Assembly: GCF_910596095.1 (NCBI RefSeq)
Contig: NC_056535.1
Span: forward strand, 3,567,001 to 3,631,000
Source: Thunnus maccoyii
Lineage: Eukaryota; Chordata; Actinopteri; Scombriformes; Scombridae
Direction: 5' to 3'
DNA length: 64,000 bases
Shown here: positions 43,621-56,436 of the stretch, one piece after another
Layout of the letters: each line of letters opens with the position of its first letter
How positions within the stretch are numbered: the stretch's first letter is position 1
Program-made: the position numbers and the translations under genes
The notes under the pieces: generated by a model
Told to the model about the DNA's origin: nothing
What the model saw: only the letters and a program-made list of their open reading frames with translations
The model's database searches: none

Positions 43621-46150
43621 CTAATGTTTGCACAGTGTCGAAACGTTATTGTGCTCCAGTCCCTTTTGCTCTCTGAATGTATCTCCCTCACTTCCTATTT
43701 TTTTGAGCTTCATTGTATGAATTTGATACCAGTAATAAAGCAGAATGAAGCTATTTGATAATAAGGTGACTCTGACTATTTGTTTGATGCTGCCTGAGTT
43801 TTAGGGAGCTTTAGGTTTTTTTTACACACCTACCCTGTTTGGTTCCATTCAAAAGTGTACACTTGACAGTGTTCAAACCAGCCTTAACTAACTGAACTAC
43901 TTGCAAAAAAAAACATGGTGTTGACTAAACAACAGGACCAAGACCATCTGAACATTGGTTCAGTTTGATCCAGTTCCAAGTGGAATCAAACTGAAAACAA
44001 AACAGACCAGGATTTTGTGGTAGTATATTTTAGCATGGTTTTGTTTTAATCCATTGCTAATTCACATCTATTCTGTTTCTCAAAACTGACAATCCTCCTA
44101 TTATTAAAAAAAAAGACTGTCTGTTGGCATCTACGTCCGATCAGACTCATACCTAGCTTTATGGCACTTACTCGTGTTGTTCTCTCCTGACTAGAACCCT
44201 GCTTATGTTGTATCAACTCTCAGATGATTTGCGTAGAAGTGTCTGCTAAATGAAATTGTAAATGGTAGTTGATACCGATAAGGAAAATAAGGTCCTGATG
44301 TGGAGACAGGATTGTTGTCCTCTGCATATGTCAAAGCGCACCTTTATGAACCATGGCATAGAAAAAAGCCATCTTGTTGATTAAAAGATTCCCTCCAGAT
44401 ATGTGAATGATTGATGAGAGGTCTTACACTGGAGAGTTGTAAGTGTTTTTGGTGGGCTGAATGGTGGAGCACTGGGTAAACCATTGTTGCGCTGCTGTAG
44501 TGCTGTTTCATCCTGACTGTCCGTCAGATAAGTGTTAGAAACTTGTAGAAGTCAAACTACTTAGTCTAAAAAGATATTATATTGAAATCTGTACTTAAGT
44601 ATAGTTGCATAAAAAAACTTAAAATATTAAATCAGTTACTTCCATCTTATAGAAAGCCACTGTAAGACTATTTGCTGGGCTGATGTTTTCTTCTGAGTTT
44701 CAAACTACAAAAGTATTGCAGCTGTTAAGAAAGTATTGTCAAATTTCTCGTCAGCAGTTCTTTTGCAAATTCATCTATTTACACAACAACTGGAATTTGT
44801 TACAAAAAGCATTAAAAGAGGTGAAAAGGTGGAGTTTCCACATGGCTCAAGGCTGGCAACAAGAAGGGAGGCCACACACAGACATATCAGTCAAAAAGTA
44901 ATTTATTCAACTCAAACAAATAAACATATTCACTAACTAGTGGGTTGTGTAGGTAGGAGAGACATCAGTTGTGTTAGCAATGTGTGAGATGAGTGAAAAT
45001 ATGGTGTAAAGTGTGTTGGCAGCCCAGCCCCGCCCAGAAACAAACCCCTCACCTGACAGCACAAACTACAAGAACACAACAAATACATATAAATAACAAG
45101 AACCACCCGCACCAAGGACTACAGCCCTCAAAAGTCATCATGTCTGCAGTTCTAAATGTTACTAAGTCATTCATATTGAGTCTTGGGTTTCTCAGTTTCT
45201 AAAAAGACATCAGACATTTTCAATGTCAATATATTCTTATTAGTTTTAAATATGGATTACTACTAGTATTCCATCAACTCTTCAGTTGTTTATGAATAGA
45301 TTTTGGTCCAGATTTCCTGCCGATCTTAGAAGATGGATGGTCCAACAGTTCATAATGTTAAGATGAGAAAGATAGGCGTGGAAACACGCACAGTGGAAAA
45401 TTACTGAGTACCTCCCTCTCTCTGCGCTGGGCTCTTCTTTTGGACCATGTGAGAAACTGCAGCTCAGGAAGCTGGTGCAGGTGGGGTGTGTCAAATGACT
45501 CAGTGCAAATGAAATTGTTAGTATTTTTGTAGAAAATGGGTTGCTGGCTCCTGAAAACAGACGTGTCGGAACCATATATGTTTGCGGTGATTTTATCGAC
45601 AATATCAAACTTAACATAACAATTGAATAAAGGTTCAAATATAGATAAACTATTTTAATCAAACGTCATAACAAAAGAGGGAAGTTGGCATTAAAAAGTC
45701 TGGAGGCCTAACTTTTGCACAGAGGGAGGACTGTGGATTTTGGCCCCATCACTTGAGATTCTATAAGGCCAACAACATGTTTCAGTGTTTTGGCTCCGAC
45801 TGATGAAACCTACAGAAGTGCCTCTTATACCCGACTATGGGATCTGTTCTCATCGTCCACATTATCAGCGAGTAAAGACTCTTCTATCACGGTTCTTTTC
45901 ACACCTTTATACCATAAAATAACTTGACCCAAAGTCATCCTTTTACATCATTGTACACCTCCATTATTTAGCCTGCCATGGTTTTAACAAGTATCCTAAC
46001 TGCACAAAGTGTTGAAGAAACAAATATATGTACATGAATAAAATATGTCCTATAATATGTCATCAATTATGCTTCTTTAGGGATTCATGTTTGCATTTCT
46101 TCCCTCAAGTCATCTTGATTGAAAGATGTCAACTAGTCAAATTAATATTA
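43621..46150. other. Unassigned stretch with local repeats
   Basis: No convincing gene. A segment at about 45200-45345 (ACATTTTCAATGTCAATATA, then GATCTTAGAAGATGGATGGT) recurs at 46310-46440. Parts of 45350-45450 recur near 50870-50910 and 51720-51780, so scattered pieces of one older repeat or duplicated locus are present. Confidence 0.4.
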
Positions 46151-46158
46151 CTCTTCTC

Positions 46159-46208
46159 TGGCGCTGTGCCACATTTCCACCCAGAAGTGGAAATGTGGCA
46201 CAGCGCCA
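46159..46208. repeat. Perfect hairpin, 22-bp arms and 6-nt loop
   Basis: Arm 46159-46180 (starting TGGCGCTGTGCCACATTTCC) is the exact reverse complement of 46187-46208. The loop is CCAGAA at 46181-46186. Complementarity ends abruptly at both outer edges. No transposon termini or longer element are evident. Confidence 0.95.
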
Positions 46209-46749
46209 CGTCCTTGTCTGATTAACCAGAAACACGTTATACAATGTGTAGAAAATGCGGAGGTTGTTCAGGTCAAATAGACTTTGTTTCTTCAGGGAAA
46301 AAAAGAAAACAGACATTTTCAATGTAAGATTATTTTATTCGTTTTAAATGTGGATTACTACTAATGGTAATCCATCAACTCTGCAGTTTATAAATTCTGG
46401 TCCAGATGTCGTGCCGATCTTAGAAGATGGATGGTCCAAGAGTCCATTGGGGGAAATCCCCTGTTCAATTAAAGACCTCATAAGATGAAAGAAAGTTTGT
46501 ATTAGTAAATGATTTAGGAGTGGCAGCATGAAATAGATAACACAGTAACCATGGTGATAACCGTAACCGCAGAAAGGAAGCAGCGATTATAAAATGTTGG
46601 TTGCACTAATAAATGAGAGAGACAGTTAATAAAATCTAATAACAGGCAAAACACTTAATCCATGCACTGAACCCTGACACAGGACTATTGTCATGCTCAT
46701 AGCTTATTCTTGCGGCAGTTAGCAGTCATAAGGCATTATTAGTCAAATT

Positions 46750-47526
46750 TTAAGAGATTCCGCGTATAATGTAGACAACTAACCTCAACAATTCTTCGTT
46801 TCTTCTCTTCCTCTGCGTCGCTGACTGTCTTGTGGGATAGTTAGGATCACAGTCAGACCCTCCGGTGTTCTCTGCAGAGCGGCTCCATTTGGTGGCCTGC
46901 AGGTCGAGCTTTCGTCTCTTCCTGTCAGGGCTTTTGTGCAGAGGAAAATGTGTTTAATCCTCTGAAATCTTAAATGCTCCGTGTAAATAATCTTTAGGCA
47001 AGTGATATCACACCTACCTGTTGTCGTGCTCCGAAGCAACAGCGTCCAACTTTCTTTTTTTCTGAGGCTTCATCTGGGCCTCAGGATGATCACTGATGGA
47101 GAGATTCTTCATGAGAGCTATGAGCTCGTTCATAGACTTAAGACAAAACACATAATATTTAGATACTGATTAGGTATATCATTTGGACATTAAATAAGGT
47201 CCACAAATACGAAATAAAAGCTTCAAGACAATAAAACTCACTGAAAGCCAGAAACAAATGTAACAAATCGTAATAACACGGTAAAGAGAGCGATTTGATT
47301 TGAAATGGAGAAGTGAGCTTTTTTTAATATTACTTGTATTCCTGATTGTCACAGTTTGTTTTGCTTTTCTTGCTAAAATAATCCACTCAGTGGGCTCTAC
47401 ATTACATTACAAGTGTTCAAACAAATATTTGATATTCACACTTTAACCGACAATGAAGCTGGAGCATAAATAAATCAACAAATTTGCTGAACTTACTTGT
47501 ATACTCTGCATCCTCTGCAAGTCCAT
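46750..47526 (-). CDS. Unrecognised small spliced gene, copy 3
   Basis: Exons 47526-47497, 47136-47018 and 46921-46750 give 106 aa. Exon 1 matches copy 2. Exon 2 has several replacements (Thr to Ile, Glu to Lys, Asn to Lys, Glu to Asp) but stays open. In exon 3 the shared part ends at ATQRK; beyond it the sequence is unrelated to the other copies, because the 3-kb duplication starts at 46809. The reading runs on to TAA at 46752-46750, or could splice at a GTTAGT donor after 46784. The C-terminus is therefore uncertain. Function unknown. Confidence 0.45.
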
Positions 47527-49789
47527 ACTGTTCCTGAGGTTCCTGAAGTTATGGTGCTCTTGATATGGCTCATGATGGGTGGGATCAGAGGGATCAGAGG
47601 AAACACTACTGTATTGTTGCGTTGAAACCACCAGTCAAACAACGTCTTTTCGATGCGACGCACACTTGTAAATGCCTGACAATGACTTTGACCCTACCAG
47701 ACGAAGATCACTTTCAGATCGAAACGTTGCTCCATTAAAATTGCTGGAAGCTATAGTACAGTGTGCAGATCTTTGGTCTGATTGTTGCCTTTAGTTTTTG
47801 ATTTTGATTCAGCACCTGTAGGCTAGATGTTTTATGGATGTGCGTACACTGTTGATCTGCATACATCACAACATCACTGAGTGGAGACACATAACAGATA
47901 AAACTCAAAAACTTTATTTGTTTTCTGATTCACCATCTAGTTAAACATCTGTGTTAATTGTCAGTCTGAACAATAAAAAAACCATAATCAACTTTCTTCA
48001 TTTATTAGAAAGATTTTTCTTTTTATGATCTGTTATTTTCCCCATTAACTTTAATTATAGGTAAAATTAAAGTCAGGGATGGTCTATCTGTCAGCAAGAA
48101 ACATTTTAAACACATTTATATTATTTATATTTCACATCATTTATCGTCATTTCCATTCAGTCACATGTGAGGCTGAAAATTCCTGAGCATCTGGTTTGAT
48201 GAGTTACATAATTTCCATTTTCCCTGAAACATTTAGCCCAATAAATCATTTCCAGTGTTCAAAAGACATTCTAATCATACTCTGAGTTATTAAATAATGA
48301 ATTCACAATCAGAATATCAATAAATACAGATGCAAATAATTCATAAATAATATAAACGCATTCTGCCAGTAGAAACGGTTCATGTGTCTGACCAGGACAC
48401 AGTATAAATACAGAATGCAGGTTTTTATTCATGTGCAGGTGTTTGTCAAACAGGTAACAGGCTGCAGAGAGAAAACAGCTGCTCTGGCAGTCATAACTGT
48501 GTCGTTATTAGTATTAGCACAGTGCACATGTGTGCAGACACAAACCATCAAAAGTCTCTACAGCTGTTAAGCCGTCGCTTCACACGACGCTTCATTTGCG
48601 TTGTGTAGTTATTTGTGTTGTTTTGTATGATGTTCTTTCAATAAAAACTTAGATTTTAGAGCGCCCCGGGGATGAAGTGAATTTGAAATCCAAAATTTGA
48701 AGCTTTGCGATCGGCTGATTTCTTGAAGCAATGCAGTTTGGGACTCAGGTTCGTTGATTAATGAACCTGAATTATTTCAACGCAGTTTATTACTAAACAA
48801 ACATGTGGAGGCCACAAACATCCTTAATCGCTCTTTGAAAGGCTGCATAACTCCCGCCGACACTGAACACGACTGGAAAACTCATTTCTACAGTAGGCCT
48901 ATCAGCTAAACTATCCCAGATGAACTGACATCCTCGTGATTTTTTTCACCCTGATCGTCTAGATGCAGTATTATGTATCTTTCGGCTGTTGTAGATTGCT
49001 GATATATTTAATAAAGATGCATTTTATAAGCATAATTACAACCCTGTTCTGGAAATCGGTAGAACTACAACTATGCCGGCTGATTTGTATGCTTTTTAAC
49101 AAGTTCTACGGCGTTTCTCTGATGGGAATTGTAGTTTTTAAATACATTGATATATTCCTCATAATTAAGGGAAATTGCTTTTCTTCATATTTGACAGCAC
49201 CCCCAGTTGGTGCCCAACAGCGACCATACCCACATGACAACTGAGGTCAAGATCTTCTGAAATAGCTGGTCCTGTGTCTGTAGCCCCTCCTGTTGCTGAA
49301 TGATAAGAAATCAAACATGTCCTGGTTCAAGGCTCAGAGATCAATATTTCTTCATCTTCAGACTGACATGATGTTACTCTTCAGGTTGAGACATTTCCAA
49401 CAATGTATTTGGTTTAGTCCTATGACAAAGTTTTAATTTTCACTTTTCATGGACATGACTTTGCCCAGACATAGCTTCACAGAGCCCTTTGAAAGTTCAG
49501 TGGGCAACATAATTCATTTTATTTTATTATTTACTCATTTAAACAGCGATAAAAATCCATCAAGGTAAAATTGTTTGATTTGGCTACTTTAACTTTATTT
49601 TCATGATGAAATCACTAGCAGCATCAAGACCACCTCTAAGAATCTTGGTGTTCTTTGTGAACCAACATTTGAACCTCATACTACTAAGCTCATTCAGTCT
49701 TGTTTCTTTCAGTTTAGAAATATTGCAAAAATTAAACCTATATAATCAGACAAAAATATGGAACTTCTAGTGCACACCTTAATCTTTTC
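46809..49789. repeat. 3-kb segmental duplication, copy 2
   Basis: Partner of 36581-39562 at offset about 10,227. At its right edge the L2-like LINE continues without a break, so this copy shows the more ancestral arrangement at that boundary. Confidence 0.96.
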
Positions 49790-50265
49790 TCATTTAGACT
49801 ACTGTAACTCCCTCTTTACTTGCATCACTCAGTCCTCTCTAGCTCATCTTTAGTTAATGCAAAATGCAGCTGCAAGACTGTTAACAAAAACTAGTCCTCA
49901 GTCAAACATCATCTCAATTCTTGCTCCCTTCACTGGCTTCCAGTAAAACACAGAATTGACAATTGACTCAAAAATTTTACTAATTATGTAGAAGGCCTTG
50001 CACGGCCTGCACCCTGCACATACAGCAGAGATGTTGAGTCCCCACTTTAGCTGTTGGTCTGCACTCCGATCATCTGATGAAGGTCTTTTATCTGTTCCCC
50101 GTTCCTATATTAGATCCAGAGGTGACTGTGCTTTTGCAGGTGTTGCTCCTAAAGTTTGGAACAGCCTTCCCCATTCAATCAGATCTACTGAATCTGTGCT
50201 TTGTTTTAAGTGGCTGCTGAAAACTCATTTCTGTAGATTAGCCTTTTTATAAATGTGTTTGCCTG
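49590..50265 (+). mobile_element. L2-like LINE 3' part
   Basis: The plus strand encodes pieces of the ORF2 C-terminus: HLDYCNSLF, a degraded MQNAAARLLTKT-like stretch, HGLHPAH, then FAGVAPKVWNSLPHSIRS and FKWLLKTHFC near the end. Stops and frameshifts show decay. Confidence 0.85.
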
Positions 50266-50920
50266 TAGTTTTAGCTCCATGAACATTTACAAAATCTCAG
50301 TTACATAAAATATCACAAATCACATAACAGAAAACGTTGCATTACAAAAATTTACTGGCGGGACCTGAAACAACCTTCGTAATAACTGACAAACTAAACA
50401 TCATTCATTCACTGAACAAAGATTATAAAATCAAAATGCACATTTCTTACTAGAAATGTTATCAAAATGCATTTTACTGCCGAAATTATATTAAAATATT
50501 GCATTTTCTACTGAGGATACCCAGATAGCAAAATTAATCTGGCCATACTTGGACCATATGTTTTAAAATTGTATTGTATTTAATGGGACCATGTCCTGCG
50601 TGGAACATAAATGTTGACATTTGATGTACTGCACCAAATTTAGCTAATTTTCATCCACAGTCCCTTACAATTAAAACATATAACAGCACAATAACAAACA
50701 GTACAAAGCAAAAACCACACAGGACACATTATACAAAATACAAAGCTACACACATTAGCACATCACATACACCCACAATTTCAACTAGAAATTCATAATA
50801 TAAGATTGTCAAATTAAAAGCAAGATTATTTGAGATTATATGAAAAGACCATGAGATGAAATTTAGATTCATAATGATAAGATAAGAAAGATAGGCATGG
50901 AAACACGTGGAGAGTGCTGT
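50266..50920. other. Unassigned stretch
   Basis: AT-rich, no supported exon. The last 70 bases recall the repeat seen at 45350-45380. Confidence 0.35.
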
Positions 50921-50924
50921 CAAT

Positions 50925-51245
50925 TGGGTTGAGATCTGGTGACTGTGAAGGTCATAGCGTATGATTCACATCATTTTCATACTCATCAAACCATTCAGTG
51001 AACCCTCGTGTCCTGTGAACTGTGGCATTGTCATCCTGGAAGAGACCACTCCCATCAGGATAGAAATGTTTCATCATAGGCTAAAGGTGATCACTCACAA
51101 CAACTTTGTATTGATTAGCAGTGACCCTTCCCTCTAAGGAGACAAGTGGACCCAAACCATGCCAGCAAAATGCTCCCCACAGCATAACAGAGCCACCAGA
51201 TCCCCTCACTGTAGGGGTCAAGGTCATTCAGACCTGGACCACTGG
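50925..51245 (-). pseudogene. Tc1-like transposase fragment
   Basis: Reverse-complemented, 51060-50925 reads in frame as PDGSGLFQDDNATVHRTRGF and, after a stop, SQSPDLNPIE, the second Asp and Glu motifs of a Tc1-type DD34E transposase. It is a different family from the element at 4303-5045. Both termini are missing. Confidence 0.75.
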
Positions 51246-51780
51246 TCTGTATACACAAAAGCACATTTGCACACACATTCCCTCTGTAGCTAACACACAA
51301 AGATCACAGTTTAATCTTTACTGAAAATGTTTAGGTAACATGTTGAACAACAAGACACAAACATATGGTTTTACTGAAAATCACAAGTTTTTGCCTTTGT
51401 TAAATTGATGGCATCAATAAAGTTCAACATTATTTTTAATTTTATAATTAATTTGTTTGATTTTGTGTCATTTTTATATCAGTATTTAATGGTAGCACTA
51501 TTTGCCCGTAGAGCGCTCAATTTACCCCATCCCCATGCTCATTTTACCCCTATCTTGGGGCAAAGTGTGCCATAGGACTAACTTCTAAACTTCTAAAACT
51601 TCTAAATCCATAATAATTAGATAGCTTGTTTTAATTTCCATGGGTACACAACAACCTGAGGTATATATAGAAACTATTGAACGAATGTGACTTATAATTT
51701 AGGCTTGGACACACGGTGTTCACAGTGGAAAATTACTGAGTGACTCTCAATCTCTGTGCAGGGTGCTTCTTTTGGAACTT
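51246..51780. other. Unassigned stretch
   Basis: No exon supported. 51715-51780 shares AGTGGAAAATTACTGAGT and CTTCTTTTGGA text with 45390-45450. Confidence 0.35.
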
Positions 51781-51784
51781 GTGC

Positions 51785-52120
51785 CAAAAAGAAAAAAAAG
51801 AAATTAAAGCTGCAAGCGGCGTTGAACGGGCCTTCGCGCCCTTACGCACGTCGGGCCGTGGCGCAATCGAAGGGCTTCTGTGACGGGCATGTAGATGTCT
51901 TCAGACCCGGGTTGTTTTCAGACAGTGCAAGAAGGAGATAAACATCACTTCCTTTGTCCACTGTTTTGCCCGCTGTTGGGGCTGCTTTACTGAAATTTCG
52001 TGGGGAGCGCTATTCAGCCAGTTTGCATCACTGATGGAATATTCAGGCCGGGAGTCATAGTCATATCAAACATGTAAAGTTTGGTGCAGAATGGAGCATT
52101 TACAATAAAATTATAGCAAC
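51785..52120 (+). repeat. Dispersed fish repeat (AAAGCTGCAAGC...GAACGGGCC family)
   Basis: ATTAAAGCTGCAAGCGGCGT followed by GAACGGGCCTTCGCGCCCTT is the start of a well-known dispersed fish repeat. It is locally GC-rich, unlike its flanks. I cannot assign a transposon class from this copy. Confidence 0.55.
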
Positions 52121-52349
52121 TTCCTCTGTCATGGTGAAACATCAAATCTCAACAGTGTGAGGATGAGAATTTTCTGTAGGGTGAGACATGGCTGCCTTGC
52201 TCACACCTGTGTCATAAAAATCATGCAAGTTTTGCACCCATTCACTTGAATTTCAATTAGTAAATTGAAAACCCTTGATGAGTTTGTGTGTAAAACAAAT
52301 TAATTTCCTAATTTTCATCAAGTCTGTTTTTAGGAATGTAAAGACTTTT

Positions 52350-52795
52350 AACTTGGGATGCACGACATTGGATTTTTGCCGATATCCGATATGCTGATAT
52401 TTCCAAGTCATTGTGGCCGATTGCCGATGCCGATATATGCACATATTTTTACCAGCTGGCTGAGGAGGCGATTATGTATGTAAGCATAGATTATACTATG
52501 ATCAAGAAAGACAATATATGAAGGAAGAACTTAGGAAGACTGGAGTTCAGTAGCTCAGCATTCAAGTTCTTCCCTTATATAGGCTATAGTCTTTCTTGAT
52601 CATCAGTACAATATACGTACAATATACATGTGTAATAGTCTCCTCAGCCAAGTGGAAAAAATATGTGCATATATGAACATCAGCAATTGGCAAAAACGAC
52701 TCAAAAAGTAATCGTGTTAAATAATTGTGATCCAATATTGAACAAGATAATCGTGATTATGATTTTTGCCATAATCGAGCACCCCTAAAAACATA
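52350..52795. mobile_element. Fold-back MITE, probably hAT-like
   Basis: The outer ends are inverted (GGGATGCACGAC near 52356; the right end reverse-complemented reads GGGGTGCTCGATTATGG). Inside, long imperfect arms fold back: TATATGCACATATTTTT (52434) with its complement near 52667, GGCTGAGGAG with CTCCTCAGCC, and GATCAAGAAAGAC (52501) with GTCTTTCTTGATC (52588). The centre lies near 52545. No coding sequence. Confidence 0.7.
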
Positions 52796-52806
52796 AATTG
52801 TGACTT

Positions 52807-52809
<3 letters not shown>

Positions 52810-52867
<58 letters not shown>
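52810..52867. repeat. (CA)n microsatellite
   Basis: About 29 CA units right after the fold-back MITE. Confidence 0.97.
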
Positions 52868-52869
<2 letters not shown>

Positions 52870-53569
52870 GAGTTTAAATATGTATGTGATAAATTGTAAA
52901 TATGTATGTAATGAATTGTTTTCTTTAAGAAACTGTTACTTGAACATTTTTTAGTGTGCTCCTAACGTTATATGTATGCTCCTAATTTTTTTCATTTAGG
53001 AGCACATGTACTCCTTGAAAAAACACACCCTTTGGGCTCAGGCCCTAAAAAAACTAAACAAAACTACAGCACAGGAAGCTTTCCATTGAAGACTGGTGCC
53101 AACACCCAAGGCACAAACAGGCGGGGGGAGTGAGTCATTCAAATGATTCCGTACAAGGCGGAAGGGCAATACTCGGACTAGACAGAAAAGAAAACCCCCA
53201 AAACAAACAAACAAACAAATGATTCAAATAATCCCACAGCAAGAGCAGCTAATGGACCACTGATTGCAGTGTGCACTGGTGTGTCTTAGTGAAACTCAGT
53301 TAGTGATAGCTGGGAAGTTAACTATTTAACTGGTTAAGGTGGGCGAATGTAAAATCTCAATCTGACTTTCTGTAATAAAATTTTTTATTTTACTCATTTT
53401 ATTGTCATTCCTTAGTGACTTGCAGTGGGTGTTACATGTGCAATAAATATTTCAGTGCAGGAGCTGCTCGAAAAAAGCTGATCTGTCTTTTGTGCAGAGT
53501 CACAGTGTTATAACAGAAGGACTTGCAGAGGTTTTATTCTGAGATAAGGCTGAATTCACACTGTGTAAT

Positions 53570-53860
53570 ATTTAAACTCGCTTTCTGTAACACACCCCTG
53601 AACTCCTTATTGACGATACCCTTAGAATAGCTTTTCCTAATACAAAACTCCTCAAAAAATATGTCACATTGCCAGTGACAACTGCATCAGTCGACCAATT
53701 ATTCTCCAAACTGAAGGTGATCAAGACCCAGCTTAGAAACAGATGTGGAGAAGGAAGGCTCTCAGATCTTCTGTTGTCCATTGAGAGGGACATCTTATTT
53801 GACCATAACAAGGTCATTAACATTTACAAACTCATGGTGAAAATAATTCTCCTTTGATTT
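53570..53860 (+). pseudogene. hAT transposase C-terminal dimerisation domain, fragment
   Basis: The plus strand gives LPVTTASVDQLFSKLKVIKT, then RLSDLLLSIERDI and a stop after NIYKLMVK. This matches the hAT C-terminal dimerisation motif (P-x-T-x-A-S-x-x-x-x-F-S-x-L-K, then an LSIE block). Upstream sequence to about 53570 has degraded similarity in other frames. No termini found. Confidence 0.82.
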
Positions 53861-54180
53861 TACCGATCTTGCTTCTCGCTCCCCTGACAAGACTGCTCAG
53901 CTAATTCTCAAACTATTAATAGTTCTTTGTTTTTAATAGTGGTTGAGAAATAAAGATTTAAAATGTTACACATTCCCTGTAAGTTATTATAGAGATGTTT
54001 GCAAAATAAATGTTAAAAAAGTAAACTCTTTTTAATACAGACGTGTTGTTTTTTTTATATTCTGAATCACCTTATAAAATGTTAATCTTAATTGAGGATG
54101 TAGCCTTTTTAACCAAACATGTGTCATTGTTCTCTGCTGATGGAGGCCCATTGAATGTATCAGGTGCCCTTTATATTTTT

Positions 54181-54444
54181 TCAGCCCTGCCCCTCTGACA
54201 GCCTGAGTCCACCACTGTCAACATCCTCTTGTTGTGGGACAGTCAGTGTCTTTTGAGTTAAAGTATCTGGTACCTCAATGAAATCATTCGTATCCATACC
54301 AGACACTTCAAGACCTAACAATGTATGAGTGTTTACAGTCTTCTTTTGGACAATTTTTCTTAACAGAATACTTTTTTTTACTTTTCTTGCCAAGTTTTCT
54401 GTAAAGAATATGCCTGAACTATCTGGATTGAAAAAGGCATACAT
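54181..54444 (-). CDS. Unassigned open frame, possible exon
   Basis: An ATG-started frame of 87 codons on the minus strand, directly preceded by CTCTGCAG, which could be a splice acceptor. The peptide (start MYAFFNPDSSGIFFTENLAR) has no family I can name. It could be part of a gene, a transposon-carried ORF or chance. Confidence 0.2.
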   Translation of the reverse strand: MYAFFNPDSSGIFFTENLARKVKKSILLRKIVQKKTVNTHTLLGLEVSGMDTNDFIEVPDTLTQKTLTVPQQEDVDSGGLRLSEGQG

Positions 54445-54449
54445 CTGCA

Positions 54450-56436
54450 GAGTTTTGTTACTCCTCTGACTTGTGACTTTGACTGCAACGATAGAGAAGA
54501 TGGAATCATCTTCACAACTTGCCCCAAATGGTCGCAGGTCTGAGACATTGCAATGGAAACACTCTAAGGGCTCAGACTGTTGGGCTTGTTCTGAGGATAT
54601 GTGTTTATCCTGCTGCTTTATACTGTACGAAGGACTCCTGGATGCTTTTGGTGACAGACATTGTAATCAAAATGACTCCTGCAGTCTTTGCTTGTGTGGT
54701 CTACTTTAGGCAACCAAAACAAATTCCTTTTTCCTTGATGAAATGAATCTTGTCCCCGTGTTCACTTTAAATCTATCCAGTCAGTGACTACTTTGTGAAC
54801 AAAGGAGACAGTTGTGAGTAGAGGGGGACTTGGTCTTGTTTCCTGTTCTTTATTTATCTAATAGGAGGGTTCCAGGAGTTAAACTATTGTGATGGGCATC
54901 GCTCAGGATGTGTATGAAGGAGACCATGAAAACTTGAATTCACTCTCAATATATTTATTTGATAATGTGGATTGTAGAAGTGTATGGGGAAAAGCAAGGG
55001 GGGAAAAAAGACACACATGGGTCTATATCTGAAAGAAAAGAAATAAGATTAAATGAACACCGAAAATTATTCTCATATCTTTAAAAAGGAAATATTGTTT
55101 CAACAAAACTAAGGATGAATTGAGGTGCAAAATAAACTTCTTACCAATTCTGCCACCCCGTGTAGAAGTGAAAGAATGAATGACAGTGAGGGATGTGTTT
55201 AAATAGGACTAGAGTGCACAAGTGAAATGAATCAAGATAATGAATTGTGAACCAGCCAACCAATTAGTGAGAAGAAAAAGGGACGGCAGGAAGTCAGGTG
55301 ATGGAAAAGGAAGTTGAAAAAATAAGGCAAAATTAGTGAATCTTTACAACATTATTATTAAAGGAAGGAGTTATGACTCCTCCCTTAACTGCAGTGACAT
55401 GGTGTCAAAACTGCTTCCCTCTTTCCTTTGCTTTATGTGAATAGCATTGGAGGCCTTAGAGCAAGTGTGTTGTGAGTCTTGAATGGTGCCACAAAGTGGA
55501 TCTCAGGCAATTTTGACTTGTTTTTGGATGAAGGCTAAAAGGTCAGTAAACACTGCTCTCTGACCACTGCGCTCTTGCAGATCACAAGCAACATTTCTCC
55601 ATTTTTTTTCCTTAATTTGTAAGAAAGTTTCAAGATAATGCTCCTCATGTTAGATAGTAAGTCTAGTCCCAGAAACAGGGAGAATGATTGTAACACTTTA
55701 ATATCCTCACTTTTAACAGCTGAGAATCTTTTCCATATAAGCAGGTGCAATTTTGTGTTCAGTGCTCTGCAAGAAGACTTTGCTCTGTGGGATCCCTGCT
55801 CTGAAGGCCTTAACTAGTTCACTAGGTCTCTTGGCTGCCCCCTGGTGTAATGTTTGAGGAAGAGCAAACAGTCACTTCAATTAGTTGTCTTCTCCTTCAC
55901 TCCATTTTAAAAGCTTTGATGAAAGACATGTAATGAAAAGGGTCTTCATCCATCATCCATCCAAAATCCAAGTGAATGTAACAAGTCTAGTGATGAGGGG
56001 TCCTTCCTTTGAGTCCAACGGTGTTTTTTACCTTATGTCGTGGCCATTTGTCATGAATCAAATTCAAATTTAAATGAAATGCCACTGCCACCAACACACA
56101 TGGCATGTGATGTACACAGGCAAAAGAAGTCCATTGTCTATGTAAAGTTTTGCATTTCTGAAGGCTTATTTCTTAAAAACAAGCAAGCAAACAAAAGAAT
56201 AGATATATACAGTATATAACCTTAGATGCCCATAGTGTTATTTAATTCACAAAACAAAATAAAAATAACAAAATACTACTTAACTAAAACTAAATACATT
56301 AAACAAACAGATAATTAAACTAAACAAATAATTAGCAAAAAAGGAAAACTATCAAAATTGGATCTAAATAAAGCAAATTTCTAGAATAATCAAACAATAC
56401 TAAACATCATTAGTAAAAAAGACCAAACTAGCTCCT
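54450..56436. other. Unassigned stretch
   Basis: No supported exon or named repeat. AT-rich with short A-rich tracts. Frames in this region are short and without family resemblance. Confidence 0.35.

Noticed and set aside
52250-52800. Possible CRISPR-like or satellite array suggested by recurring GATATCCGATATG words
   Set aside because: The repeats are the inverted arms of a fold-back MITE. No regularly spaced direct repeats exist, and the genome is eukaryotic.
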